64,000 nucleotides of DNA from contig HF993135.1 in assembly GCA_000432435.1 (NCBI GenBank), positions 121,216-185,215 of the forward strand, in the 5' to 3' direction. Positions 24,045-32,616 of the stretch are shown one piece after another. Position 1 is the stretch's first letter. Each line of letters starts with the position of its first letter. A program made the position numbers and the translations under genes. This DNA comes from Eubacterium sp. CAG:180. GTDB taxonomy: Bacteria; Bacillota; Clostridia; Oscillospirales; Acutalibacteraceae. Under the pieces are notes generated by a model. That model was not told the origin of the DNA. It saw only the letters and a list, made by a program, of their open reading frames with translations, and ran no database searches.

Positions 24045-25610
24045 TTAACGGTTTTCCTTTTTGGCAAGAGACCTTGATTTTTCATCCTCCGCAAGGTCAT
24101 ACAGCCTATGGAAATTAACGGTCTTGTTTCTCCACGCAACACCGTATGCCGCTTTTCTGAGCTTACTCGGATTTGCTTGCTTTAACGTAGCATAGCGAAC
24201 CTCATATATATTCAAAAGGTCATAGTATTCCGGCAGGCTGTTCAAAAATCTCTCATAGCTTCTGTCGTCCTTATCCGACCACGCAGTCTCGGCTATCGCC
24301 GCAATACGTGGGAACACCATAAAATCAAGCGATTTTATACTGCTTATGTGCTCTGTCCAAATAACCGCTTCTGTCCCCAGAAGCTCGCCGTAAACAGGCT
24401 CCGGGGCATATTCATACGTCTTTTTGAGATTTATCATACTGTACGGCAAATTAAGATAATAATGCGGCGAGGACGAATTTATAAAAGCTCTGCCCATTTT
24501 GCCTTCTCGACTTACGACTTTGCCGTTCATATCTTTATCGCAAACCTGCCAAATTATATTTTTATCAAGCGGTTTTTCTTTGTCGCTCCCGTCGCAGCTG
24601 CGTATTATCGCCTTTCCGCCGTTTTTCTCAATATGAGACGCTATCTTGTTCATAAACCAAGTGTATAGCTCTTGCTCGTCTTTGAGAGACTCGTCCTTTA
24701 TGCGCTTTTGGCAGTGCGGACATATGCTCCATCTCATTTTCACGGCGTCATCGCCGCCTATATGAATAATCTTATCGGGGAAGAGCTGCATTATCTCATC
24801 CGTAACTTCGTATACGAATTTAAGCGTGCTGTCCTTACCGGCGCACAAAATGTCGTGCTTAACGCCCCAGCTCGACGCCACATTCCGCTTTTGCCCGAAG
24901 CAGGAGAGTTCCGGGTACGAAGCTATTGCCGCCACCGTATGCCCCGGCACGTCAAATTCCGGAATAACCTTTATAAAGCGCTTGCGGCAATACTCTACAA
25001 TATCGCGTATCTGCTCCTTGGTATAATATCTTTTGCCGTCATTTGTTTTTCTGTCGCGACGGCGGCGGTGCGAGCCCTTTTGCGTAAGCATCGGATATTT
25101 ATCGATTTCAATGCGCCAGCCCTGGTCATCGGTAAGATGCCAATGAAAAACATTCAGCTTGTGAAGTGCCATAAGGTCTATAAGACGTTTTATCTCGCTT
25201 GTCCGCCAAAAACGGCGACTCGAGTCAAGCATAAAGCCCCTGTAAGGATAGAGAGGCTTATCCTCTATATACATATCGGGAACGGTGCCATCGCCCTGCA
25301 AAAGCAGCTGCTTTAGGGTTTGCAAGCCGTAAAAAATACCGCACTCGTTTTTTCCGTAAATATATATGCGCCCGTCGCGCGAAATAAGCGTATATCCCTC
25401 TTCGCCCGCAACCTCGCTGCTTTTAACAAGCTTTATCGAGACATCGTCCGAAATCTCACGGTGAATACGTATGTCAAACTGCTTTTTGACAAAATCGCGA
25501 AATTCCGTGGTAAAATCCGTTTTGGTTACGGTAGTATCCGGCGAGAGCGAAAATGACGGTTTCCCCTTTGATATTATTATTTGATTCGGTTGAGGGATTA
25601 TATTAAACAC
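24045..25610 (-). CDS. GH20 beta-N-acetylhexosaminidase-like protein, catalytic Glu replaced by Asp
   Basis: GTG 25610 with GGAGG 6 bp upstream gives 521 residues and starts VFNIIPQPNQIIISKG, the start of a GH20b domain; no signal peptide, so cytoplasmic. The GH20 barrel is clear: RGFMLDSSRRFWRTSEIKRLID, FHWHLTDDQGWRIEI, VIPEFDVPGH and AIAETAWSD. The acid/base motif, normally HxGGDE, reads HIGGDDAVK: Asp at about 288 where the catalytic Glu should be (codon GAC, clear in the DNA). Activity may be reduced or altered. Divergent from galT; nagA and an N-acetylhexosamine kinase-like gene elsewhere fit GlcNAc/GalNAc salvage. Confidence 0.88.
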   Translation of the reverse strand: MFNIIPQPNQIIISKGKPSFSLSPDTTVTKTDFTTEFRDFVKKQFDIRIHREISDDVSIKLVKSSEVAGEEGYTLISRDGRIYIYGKNECGIFYGLQTLKQLLLQGDGTVPDMYIEDKPLYPYRGFMLDSSRRFWRTSEIKRLIDLMALHKLNVFHWHLTDDQGWRIEIDKYPMLTQKGSHRRRRDRKTNDGKRYYTKEQIRDIVEYCRKRFIKVIPEFDVPGHTVAAIASYPELSCFGQKRNVASSWGVKHDILCAGKDSTLKFVYEVTDEIMQLFPDKIIHIGGDDAVKMRWSICPHCQKRIKDESLKDEQELYTWFMNKIASHIEKNGGKAIIRSCDGSDKEKPLDKNIIWQVCDKDMNGKVVSREGKMGRAFINSSSPHYYLNLPYSMINLKKTYEYAPEPVYGELLGTEAVIWTEHISSIKSLDFMVFPRIAAIAETAWSDKDDRSYERFLNSLPEYYDLLNIYEVRYATLKQANPSKLRKAAYGVAWRNKTVNFHRLYDLAEDEKSRSLAKKENR

Positions 25611-25712
25611 AATTATCCTCCGGAAAAGATTTGATTTTGCACCGTCAGGTACAAAAAGCAAGAAAAAAGTGCTTTTCGGGCAGCGCACGAAGCATGCCGC
25701 TTCATCTTATAC

Positions 25713-25898
25713 ATTATATCAAAAAAGCGTGATAATAACAATACCGTTTTTCGTAATTTTGTATAAATAACAGCGAATATCGCTTCAATCAGCCGCTTTC
25801 TGTCGTGATAATCGATAAAACAACGATAAAAGGGTTAATAAAATGCTTTTTGTATTTTTTGCATTTAATATTGAAAAGGTCGAGAAATTCTATATAAT
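25713..25898. promoter_or_regulatory. Divergent promoters of GH20-like gene and galT
   Basis: Minus strand: TTGTTA (25741-25736), 17 bp, TATAAT (25718-25713). Plus strand: TTGAAA (25871-25876), 16 bp, TATAAT (25893-25898). Nothing else recognisable in the 25611-25957 gap. Confidence 0.7.
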
Positions 25899-25957
25899 AT
25901 ATAAAGACAGTATCCATGATTTAAGACGGCAATACCGCACAACGAAAGGCTGATACA

Positions 25958-27448
25958 ATGAATATTTACGAAGCAATATCCTCACTCGTTTTTTACGGAG
26001 AAAAAGAGGGACTTATAGAAAAAGAAGATGAAATTTACACGAGAAACCGGATAATGACCGTACTCTCTCTTGACTCATTTGAGGACGCGGAGCCGAAAAA
26101 GGACGCCGAGCTTGAAGACATACTCTCGGTAATATTACAATACGCCGAAGAAAACGGGCTTTGCGAAAGCTCGGTAGTTTACCGCGACCTGTTTGATACA
26201 AAAGTGATGGGCACGCTTGTTGCAAGGCCGTCCGATATAATCGCCGAATTCCGTAAAAAATACAGCGTATCTCCCGAAGAAGCCACATCATATTATTATC
26301 ATCTGAGCAGAAAATCGAATTACATAAGAGAATACCGTATTAAAAACGATATTAAATGGATAACAAAGACGGATTACGGTGACATAGATATTACAATAAA
26401 TCTGTCTAAGCCCGAAAAAGACCCCAAAGCCATAGCCGCGGCTCTCAAATGCAGACAAAGCTCATACCCGAAATGTCAGCTTTGCAAGGAAAATGAGGGA
26501 TACGCCGGCAGAGTCAACCACCCGGCGCGCGAAAACCATCGTATTATCCCGGTTACAATGGGCGGCTCGCAGTGGTATTTTCAATATTCTCCGTATGTTT
26601 ATTATAATGAGCATTGTATAGTATTTAACGGAGAGCACACGCCGATGAAAATCGACGAAGGCGCTTTTTTAAAGCTTTTTGATTTTGTAAAGCAGTTTCC
26701 GCATTATTTTGTCGGCTCAAACGCCGATTTACCGATAGTTGGCGGCTCAATACTTACACACGAGCATTTTCAGGGCGGCAACTATACCTTTGCCATGGCA
26801 AAGGCACCTATCGAAACAGAGCTTTCCTTTGCCGGATACGAGGATGTTTCGGCAGGCATTGTAAAATGGCCTATGTCGGTAATTCGTCTGTCGGGTAAGG
26901 ACCCCGAGAGAATATGCAGCCTCGGCGGAAGAATACTTGCGGCTTGGAGAAATTACACCGACGAGGACGCATTCATTTTTGCAACCACCGACGGTGTTCC
27001 CCACAACACAATAACGCCGATTGCACGCAAGCGCGGCGAAAACTTCGAGCTTGACCTTGTTTTACGCAATAACATAACCACAAAGCAGTATCCTGACGGC
27101 GTTTATCATCCGCACCCCGAATATCACCATATAAAGAAAGAAAACATCGGTCTTATCGAAGTTATGGGACTTGCCGTTTTGCCTGCAAGGCTTAAAACCG
27201 AAATGGAGCTTTTAAAGGAGGCCATGCTTTCTGGCACGGATATAGAGAAGGACGAGAGAATAGCCAAGCATAAGGCGTGGGCCGAAGCGATAAAGAACAA
27301 ATATGACATAACAGAGGAAAACTGCGATGACATATTAAAGCACGAAATAGGCGTTGTCTTTGCGGCCATTCTCGAGCAATGCGGCGTTTTTGCCCGAACC
27401 GAAAAGGGAAAAGAGCAATTTTTGAAGTTTGCGGATTCCGTAAAATAA
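25958..27448 (+). CDS. galT: UDP-glucose:hexose-1-phosphate uridylyltransferase, class II
   Basis: Leloir-pathway transfer of UMP between UDP-glucose and galactose-1-phosphate. At 496 residues it is the long Firmicutes class II form, not the 350-residue enteric form. Conserved segments: KCQLCKENEGYAGRVNHPARENHRIIP, WYFQYSPYVYYNEHCIVF and the active-site histidine triad variant GGSILTHEHFQGG. In gut bacteria with lacto-N-biose/galacto-N-biose pathways this type can act on GalNAc-1-P and GlcNAc-1-P; the NahK-like kinase at 57.9 kb makes that plausible here. galK and galE are not adjacent. Confidence 0.95.
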   Translation: MNIYEAISSLVFYGEKEGLIEKEDEIYTRNRIMTVLSLDSFEDAEPKKDAELEDILSVILQYAEENGLCESSVVYRDLFDTKVMGTLVARPSDIIAEFRKKYSVSPEEATSYYYHLSRKSNYIREYRIKNDIKWITKTDYGDIDITINLSKPEKDPKAIAAALKCRQSSYPKCQLCKENEGYAGRVNHPARENHRIIPVTMGGSQWYFQYSPYVYYNEHCIVFNGEHTPMKIDEGAFLKLFDFVKQFPHYFVGSNADLPIVGGSILTHEHFQGGNYTFAMAKAPIETELSFAGYEDVSAGIVKWPMSVIRLSGKDPERICSLGGRILAAWRNYTDEDAFIFATTDGVPHNTITPIARKRGENFELDLVLRNNITTKQYPDGVYHPHPEYHHIKKENIGLIEVMGLAVLPARLKTEMELLKEAMLSGTDIEKDERIAKHKAWAEAIKNKYDITEENCDDILKHEIGVVFAAILEQCGVFARTEKGKEQFLKFADSVK

Positions 27449-27474
27449 ACTTTTTAAAACTTTCAAAATTCTTG

Positions 27475-27538
27475 TTGACAATCCGGCAATTCGGTGGTAT
27501 TATACAAACATTCTAATTCCTACGGGTTTAGTATAGAT
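27475..27538 (+). promoter_or_regulatory. metQNI promoter and shared sulfur-regulon element
   Basis: TTGACA (27475-27480), 17 bp, TATTAT (27498-27503). At about +7 the element TTCCTACGGGTTTAGTATAG (27517-27536) closely matches elements at the metY-cysK and nifS promoters. The gap to metQ (27449-27877) also holds two leader ORFs and a terminator, listed separately. Confidence 0.8.
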
Positions 27539-27559
27539 TGTTCGAGAAAGGAAATCGGT

Positions 27560-27667
27560 ATGAAGTTTTTGACCGGCGACATTATGATAATGCAAGAGAT
27601 GCGCATGTGCTCCATGTGCTTCATGCGTTATGCCCGAAACGGTCATTCACTTTTCTGTAAAGCCTGA
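27560..27667 (+). CDS. Met/Cys-rich leader peptide of metQNI
   Basis: A 35-codon ORF, ATG 27560 with AAAGGA 7 bp upstream, stop TGA 27665-27667. It begins MKFLTGDIMIMQEM, continues RMCSMCFMRYA and ends SLFCKA: seven Met (1, 9, 11, 14, 16, 19, 22) and three Cys (17, 20, 33) in 35 residues. It lies directly between the promoter and a strong intrinsic terminator upstream of a methionine ABC transporter. That is the layout of a transcription-attenuation leader whose translation reports Met or Cys charging. No homologue recognised. Expression not shown. Confidence 0.75.
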   Translation: MKFLTGDIMIMQEMRMCSMCFMRYARNGHSLFCKA

Positions 27668-27688
27668 TTTTTTATCATTGCGTTAAGG

Positions 27689-27722
27689 CAGCGGAAGGTA
27701 ATGACCTCCGCTGTTTTTTTAT
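27689..27722 (+). terminator. Leader terminator (candidate attenuator) before metQ
   Basis: CAGCGGA + GGT (27689-27699) pairs with ACC + TCCGCTG (27704-27713), one bulged A, loop AATG, then seven Ts. It lies 22 bp after the leader ORF stop and inside the metQNI leader, so it must be read through for transporter expression. Confidence 0.9.
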
Positions 27723-27743
27723 TTCAACGAGAGGAGCTTTATT

Positions 27744-27842
27744 ATGAGTCTTTGCAGAGGCTTTAATATATTAAGAGACGATCGAATGTGCTTTGGGAAA
27801 ATCATCTGTCAAACACAGATTTTAATCACGCATCATTTCTAA
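27744..27842 (+). CDS. Second small leader ORF before metQ
   Basis: A 32-codon ORF, ATG 27744 with GAGGAG 7 bp upstream, TAA 27840-27842. It begins MSLCRGFNILRDDRMCFGKI and ends ITHHF; Cys at 4, 16 and 22, and Arg-Met-Cys at 14-16, as in the first leader peptide and the metY leader. It lies between the terminator and the metQ ribosome site, 35 bp before ATG 27878. It could couple translation to metQ or be a second sensor. Coding status is inferred from the ribosome site and shared motif. Confidence 0.55.
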   Translation: MSLCRGFNILRDDRMCFGKIICQTQILITHHF

Positions 27843-27877
27843 ATAAATATAATTTTCAATAAAAAGGAGATAAATCC

Positions 27878-28753
27878 ATGAAAAAGTCAATAAAAAAATC
27901 TTTGGCATTAGTTCTTGCGCTTGCAGTTCTCACCGCAATCGCTCTCACAGGCTGCGGCAATTCAAAAAGCTCTAAAATACAGATAGCCGTTCCCAACGAC
28001 ACAACAAACGAAGCACGCGCGCTTCTGCTTCTCCAGGAAAACGGCGTTATAAAGCTCAGAGACGGCGCAGGCATTACAGCCACTAAAAACGATATTGTTG
28101 AAAATCCGCACAACGTTGAAATAGTAGAGGCCGAAGCAGCTCAGATACCCAACGTATTAAAGGATGTTGACTACGCCGTAATCAACTCAAACTACGCTAT
28201 AAACGCAGGTCTCAACCCCGTATCGGATTCGCTTCTTATAGAGGGCTCCTCCTCGGCTTACGGCAATATTCTCGTAACTAAGCAGGGAAATGAAAATTCG
28301 CCTAAAATTCTCGCTCTTGCAGCAGCCTTAAAGAGCAAGCAGGTTGCGGACTTTATAAGCGACAAATACAACGGCTCGGTCATCAGCGTTGTTGAAAATC
28401 CCGGTGACGGATACGACCCGAACGTTGACTATGACGCACTTAAAGACACAACTATAACCGTTGCGGCTTCTCCCACACCTCACGCCGAAATTCTCGAAGT
28501 TGCAAAGCAGATTCTCGCCGAAAAAGGCATAGCTCTCAATATTCAGACCTACAACGACTATGTAGTTCCCAACACCGTTGTTGAGGACGGCACCATAGAC
28601 GCAAACTACTTCCAGCACACTCCTTACCTTGACAACTTCAACGAAGAAAAGGGCACTCACCTTGTGTCTGTCGGCGCAATCCACGTTGAACCGATGGCTC
28701 TTTACGGCGGCAAGCAGACAAATCTTGACGCTCTCGGTGTTAAAGGCAAATAA
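27878..28753 (+). CDS. metQ: Methionine ABC transporter substrate-binding lipoprotein
   Basis: NlpA/MetQ-family lipoprotein that captures methionine outside the membrane. 291 residues: signal peptide MKKSIKKSLALVLALAVL with lipobox LTGC (Cys about 26), then two lobes with the NlpA pattern (NPHNVEIVEAEAAQIPNVL, YAVINSNYAI, PTPHAEILEVAKQILAEKG, DANYFQHTPYLD). The ligand lobes appear in reversed order relative to standard MetQ: the segment VAASPTPHAEIL, which normally starts the mature protein, is found near residue 200, and the PN..LKDVDYAVIN lobe lies before it. Start ATG 27878 with AAAGGAG. First gene of metQNI. Confidence 0.9.
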   Translation: MKKSIKKSLALVLALAVLTAIALTGCGNSKSSKIQIAVPNDTTNEARALLLLQENGVIKLRDGAGITATKNDIVENPHNVEIVEAEAAQIPNVLKDVDYAVINSNYAINAGLNPVSDSLLIEGSSSAYGNILVTKQGNENSPKILALAAALKSKQVADFISDKYNGSVISVVENPGDGYDPNVDYDALKDTTITVAASPTPHAEILEVAKQILAEKGIALNIQTYNDYVVPNTVVEDGTIDANYFQHTPYLDNFNEEKGTHLVSVGAIHVEPMALYGGKQTNLDALGVKGK

Positions 28754-28776
28754 TAAGGCTAAAGGGGAAATTATCC

Positions 28777-29781
28777 TTGATTGAATTAAAAAACGTAAGC
28801 AAATCGTTTGATACCGCCGAAGGCAAGGTTGACGCGCTGAAGGACGTCTCAATAACAATAGAGGACGGCGATATATACGGTATCATCGGTATGAGCGGCG
28901 CCGGGAAAAGCACGCTCGTTCGATGTATAAATATGCTTGAAAAGCCCACCTCCGGTGAAGTTATCGTGAACGGCAAAAGACTTGACACGATGTCTCCGTC
29001 TCAGCTTCGTGCGGCTCGTCGCAACATAACGATGATATTTCAGCAGTTCAACCTTTTAATGCAGCGCAACTGCTTAAAAAATGTGTGCTTTCCGATGGAG
29101 CTCGCCGGAGCAAGCAAAAAGGATGCACAAAATCGCGCAAAGGAGCTTTTAACCCTTGTCGGACTTCCCGACAAGACCAAGGCTTATCCGGCTCAGCTCT
29201 CGGGCGGCCAACAGCAACGCGTTGCAATAGCGAGAGCACTTGCGACAAATCCAAAGGTTTTGCTCTGTGACGAGGCGACAAGTGCACTCGACCCTAAAAC
29301 CACGAGGCAGATACTTGAACTTATACGCGACATAAACAAAAAGCTCGGCATAACCGTTGTAATAATAACCCACCAGATGAGCGTTGTTAAAGAGGTGTGC
29401 AATCACGTTGCGATACTCGACGACGGTATTATTGCCGAAGAGGGTCTTGTTTCCTCTGTATTTACCTCTCCGAAATCCGAAGCCGCGCGCCACCTGGTAT
29501 TCCCCGGCGGCGAGGATATGACGGTATCGGATCCGCTGCACGAAAGACGCTTAAAGCTGACATTCTTAAATGTAGCCGCAACGTCTGTACCGCTTGTGGC
29601 AAGACTTGCCACCGAAGAGGGCATCAGCGCAAATGTAATTTCCGCGACAACGCAGAAGCTTTCGGACGAAATTTACGGCAGTATGCTGCTCGGTATTCCG
29701 AACAGTCAATTTGACAAGGCAACCGCTTTTCTTAAAAACTTTGAAAACATTAAGGTTGAGGAGGTGAGCGCAGATGACTGA
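28777..29781 (+). CDS. metN: Methionine ABC transporter ATP-binding protein
   Basis: ATPase of the methionine importer. 334 residues from TTG 28777 (AAAGGGG 9 bp upstream). Walker A GMSGAGKST (38-46), Q-loop MIFQQFNLL, signature LSGGQQQRVAIARAL, Walker B VLLCDEATSALDP, switch His in VVIITHQM. The C-terminal third is an NIL domain (RLTFLNVAATSVPLVARLATEEG type), where methionine binds and inhibits transport. So uptake is feedback controlled at the protein level as well. Overlaps metI by 8 bp. Confidence 0.96.
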   Translation: MIELKNVSKSFDTAEGKVDALKDVSITIEDGDIYGIIGMSGAGKSTLVRCINMLEKPTSGEVIVNGKRLDTMSPSQLRAARRNITMIFQQFNLLMQRNCLKNVCFPMELAGASKKDAQNRAKELLTLVGLPDKTKAYPAQLSGGQQQRVAIARALATNPKVLLCDEATSALDPKTTRQILELIRDINKKLGITVVIITHQMSVVKEVCNHVAILDDGIIAEEGLVSSVFTSPKSEAARHLVFPGGEDMTVSDPLHERRLKLTFLNVAATSVPLVARLATEEGISANVISATTQKLSDEIYGSMLLGIPNSQFDKATAFLKNFENIKVEEVSADD

Positions 29782-30478
29782 CGGACTTTTTACGGCGGAG
29801 TCAATGGCAGAGCTTTTGACCGCGTTTAAAACGCAGTTCCCCATGGCGATATGGGAGACATTTTACGTTACGGTGCTGTCAACCGCACTCTCTCTTTTAA
29901 TCGGGCTTCCGCTCGGCGTTTTGCTTGTAGCCGGTGAAAAAGGCGGCGTACTTCCCCTGCCGAAGCCGGTGCTGTCGATACTCAATGTCATAATAAATCT
30001 TCTAAGATCCATTCCGTTTTTGATACTTATGATAATGGTATTTCCCCTATCGCGTGCGCTGATAGGCACTACCGTAGGAACCACAGCCACAATAGTGCCG
30101 CTTGTTGTTGCCGCGTTCCCGTTTGTTGCAAGGCTCGTTGAGAGCAGTCTGCGCGAAGTAGACCCGAATATAATTGAGGCGGCGCAGAGTATGGGTGCAA
30201 AGCCCATGCAGATAATCTGCAAGGTGATGATCCCCGAAAGTATCCCCTCTCTTTTGCAGAATGTCACAATAGCTCTCACTACAATACTCGGCTATTCCGC
30301 AATGAGCGGTATCATAGGCGGCGGCGGACTCGGTAAAGTCGCAATTGATTACGGCTATTACCGTTATAAATATCTTGTTATGTATGCTGCGGTAATACTG
30401 CTTATAATACTTGTTCAGATATTCCAGAGCGTCGGCACACGCCTGGCTTTAAAGAGCGATAAAAGGCTGAAAAAATAA
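29774..30478 (+). CDS. metI: Methionine ABC transporter permease
   Basis: 234-residue inner-membrane permease with about five helices. The EAA motif coupling to MetN is VDPNIIEAAQSMGAKPMQII; LGYSAMSGIIGGGGLGKVAID is typical of MetI. Start ATG 29774 overlaps the metN end and has GAGGTGAG upstream, so translation is coupled. Last gene of the operon. Confidence 0.96.
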   Translation: MTDGLFTAESMAELLTAFKTQFPMAIWETFYVTVLSTALSLLIGLPLGVLLVAGEKGGVLPLPKPVLSILNVIINLLRSIPFLILMIMVFPLSRALIGTTVGTTATIVPLVVAAFPFVARLVESSLREVDPNIIEAAQSMGAKPMQIICKVMIPESIPSLLQNVTIALTTILGYSAMSGIIGGGGLGKVAIDYGYYRYKYLVMYAAVILLIILVQIFQSVGTRLALKSDKRLKK

Positions 30479-30510
30479 AATATCGAAGTTTCATCACTTC
30501 AATTACGACA

Positions 30511-30547
30511 AAAGGCAACCAAAACAATAAATTTCGGTTGCCTTTTT
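30511..30547 (+). terminator. metQNI terminator
   Basis: AAAGGCAACC (30511-30520) pairs with GGTTGCCTTT (30536-30545), T run. Confidence 0.88.
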
Positions 30548-30561
30548 ACTTTGCGGTAAAA

Positions 30562-30603
30562 AAAATCGCACGACAAGGAATTACTTCTTTGCCGTGCGAT
30601 TTT
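30562..30603 (-). terminator. groESL terminator
   Basis: AAAATCGCACG (30562-30572) pairs with CGTGCGATTT (30593-30602). On the minus strand an uninterrupted T run follows. Confidence 0.85.
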
Positions 30604-30632
30604 CATTTGTTATTTACAGCCGGTGGCTTTTA

Positions 30633-32270
30633 TCAATACATTCCGCCGCCCTGTGCAGCCATAGCAGCAGCCGCAGCAGCATCAGCCTTCGGATCCGGAA
30701 TATCGGCTACGAGAGACTCTGTGGTGAGTACCATAGCGGCAACGGACGAAGCGTTCTGAAGAGCGGAACGTGTTACCTTAGCGGGGTCAAGAATACCTGC
30801 CTTAAACATATCGACATATTCTTCCTTAGAGAAGTTAAAGCCGTAGTTCTTCTTGCCGGAACTCATGATTTCGTTTACGATAACAGAACCTTCAAGGCCT
30901 GCGTTCTTAGCAATCTGACGAACAGGCTCTTCAATAGCCTTGACTACGATGTTAACGCCTGTCTTAAGGTCAGCATCGTCTGTGTCAAGGAGCTTCTTAA
31001 CAGCCGGTATAGCATTGAGAAGAGCAACGCCGCCGCCTGCTACGCAACCCTCTTCAACAGCTGCTTTTGTAGCTGCCAAAGCATCCTCGATGCGGAGCTT
31101 CTTTTCCTTCATTTCTGTTTCGGTTGCAGCACCTACACGGATAACGGCTACGCCGCCTGCAAGCTTAGCAAGTCTCTCCTGAAGCTTTTCCTTATCGAAC
31201 TCTGAGGTTGTAACTTCAATCTGAGATTTGATCTGTGCAACTCTGCTCTTAATGGCTTCCTTATCGCCGGCACCGTCAACAATGATGGTGTTCTCCTTAG
31301 AAACCTTAACCTGCTTAGCACGGCCGAGCTGATTTATCTGAGTATCTTTAAGCTCAAGACCGAGGTCGGAGGTGATAACCTCGCCGCCTGTAAGAGTAGC
31401 TATATCCTGGAGCATTTCCTTTCTTCTGTCGCCGAAGCCGGGAGCCTTGACGCATACGCAGGTGAATGTGCCGCGGAGCTTATTGACAAGGATTGTGGAA
31501 AGAGCTTCGCCCTCAACGTCCTCAGCGATAATAACGAGCTTCTGACCCGCTTTTACGATTTGCTCAAGAAGAGGAAGAATTTCCTGAATGTTTGAAATCT
31601 TCTTATCGGTAATAAGAATGTAAGCGTCGTCAATAACAGCTTCCATCTTGTCGGTATCGGTTACCATATACGGTGAAATATAGCCGCGGTCAAACTGCAT
31701 ACCTTCAACAACATCGCTGTAGGTTTCGCTTGTCTTAGACTCCTCTATTGTGATAACGCCGTCGGAGGTTACCTTTTCCATAGCCTCGGCAATCAGCTTG
31801 CCGATATATTCGTCGGCTGCGGAAATAGTAGCAATTCTTGCGATATCGTCGGAAGATTTAACGGGCTGAGCCTCGCTCTTGATAGCTTCAACAGCGGCGT
31901 CAACTGCCATCTGCATACCCTTTTTAACTACCATCGGATTAGCACCTGCAGCTACATTCTTCATGCCCTCGCGAACAAGAGCCTGCGCAAGAAGAGTAGC
32001 GGTTGTTGTACCGTCGCCTGCCACATCGTTTGTCTTTGTGGCAACCTCTTTAACGAGCTGAGCGCCCATATTTTCAAAAGCGTCCTCAAGCTCAACTTCT
32101 TTAGCGATTGTAACACCGTCGTTGGTGATAAGCGGAGCACCGTATTTTCTGTCAAGAACTACGTTTCTGCCTTTGGGGCCGAGTGTTATTTTAACTGTGT
32201 TGCTGAGTTTGTCTATACCGGCTTCAAGTGCCTTGCGAGCCTCTTCGCCGTAAATAATCTGTTTAGCCAT
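30633..32270 (-). CDS. groEL: Chaperonin GroEL
   Basis: 60-kDa ring chaperonin subunit. 545 residues, full length: N-terminal YGEEARKALEAGIDKLSNTVKITLGPKGRNVVLD, nucleotide site GDGTTTATLLAQAL, C-terminal AAAAMAAQGGGMY with the flexible Gly/Met tail shortened. Twenty bp downstream of groES, under CIRCE control. Confidence 0.98.
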   Translation of the reverse strand: MAKQIIYGEEARKALEAGIDKLSNTVKITLGPKGRNVVLDRKYGAPLITNDGVTIAKEVELEDAFENMGAQLVKEVATKTNDVAGDGTTTATLLAQALVREGMKNVAAGANPMVVKKGMQMAVDAAVEAIKSEAQPVKSSDDIARIATISAADEYIGKLIAEAMEKVTSDGVITIEESKTSETYSDVVEGMQFDRGYISPYMVTDTDKMEAVIDDAYILITDKKISNIQEILPLLEQIVKAGQKLVIIAEDVEGEALSTILVNKLRGTFTCVCVKAPGFGDRRKEMLQDIATLTGGEVITSDLGLELKDTQINQLGRAKQVKVSKENTIIVDGAGDKEAIKSRVAQIKSQIEVTTSEFDKEKLQERLAKLAGGVAVIRVGAATETEMKEKKLRIEDALAATKAAVEEGCVAGGGVALLNAIPAVKKLLDTDDADLKTGVNIVVKAIEEPVRQIAKNAGLEGSVIVNEIMSSGKKNYGFNFSKEEYVDMFKAGILDPAKVTRSALQNASSVAAMVLTTESLVADIPDPKADAAAAAAMAAQGGGMY

Positions 32271-32290
32271 AATGTATTTCCTCCCTTAAA

Positions 32291-32575
32291 TCATTCAACA
32301 ATTGCAAGGATATCGGACTGACGAACGATATTGTAGTTAACGTCGTCCATCTTAACCTCGGTACCCGAATATTTGCTCGAAATTACCTTGTCGCCGACTT
32401 TAACATACATTTTGACTTCGTTACCGTCAACAGTACCGCCGGGACCTACTGCCACTACCTCGGCTACCTGAGGCTTCTCCTGTGCAGACGCGGCAAGGAT
32501 GATGCCGCCCTTTGTTGTTTCTTCAAGCTCACAGGGCTTTAAAACGACTCTGTCAGCAAGCGGTTTGATCGTCAT
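32291..32575 (-). CDS. groES: Co-chaperonin GroES
   Basis: 94-residue lid of GroEL. PLADRVVLKPCELEETTKGGIIL at the start; mobile-loop and roof residues present; GDKVISSKYSGTEVKMDD. ATG 32575 with AGGAGG upstream. CIRCE lies 42 bp upstream. Confidence 0.97.
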   Translation of the reverse strand: MTIKPLADRVVLKPCELEETTKGGIILAASAQEKPQVAEVVAVGPGGTVDGNEVKMYVKVGDKVISSKYSGTEVKMDDVNYNIVRQSDILAIVE

Positions 32576-32616
32576 ACTATATTCCTCCTAAAAGATATAT
32601 TGTAATTATGAATTTA

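Noticed and set aside
27475..27877. SAM riboswitch or T-box upstream of metQ
   Set aside because: Neither the SAM core nor the TGGTACCGCGG T-box sequence is present. Terminator and leader ORFs fit attenuation better.
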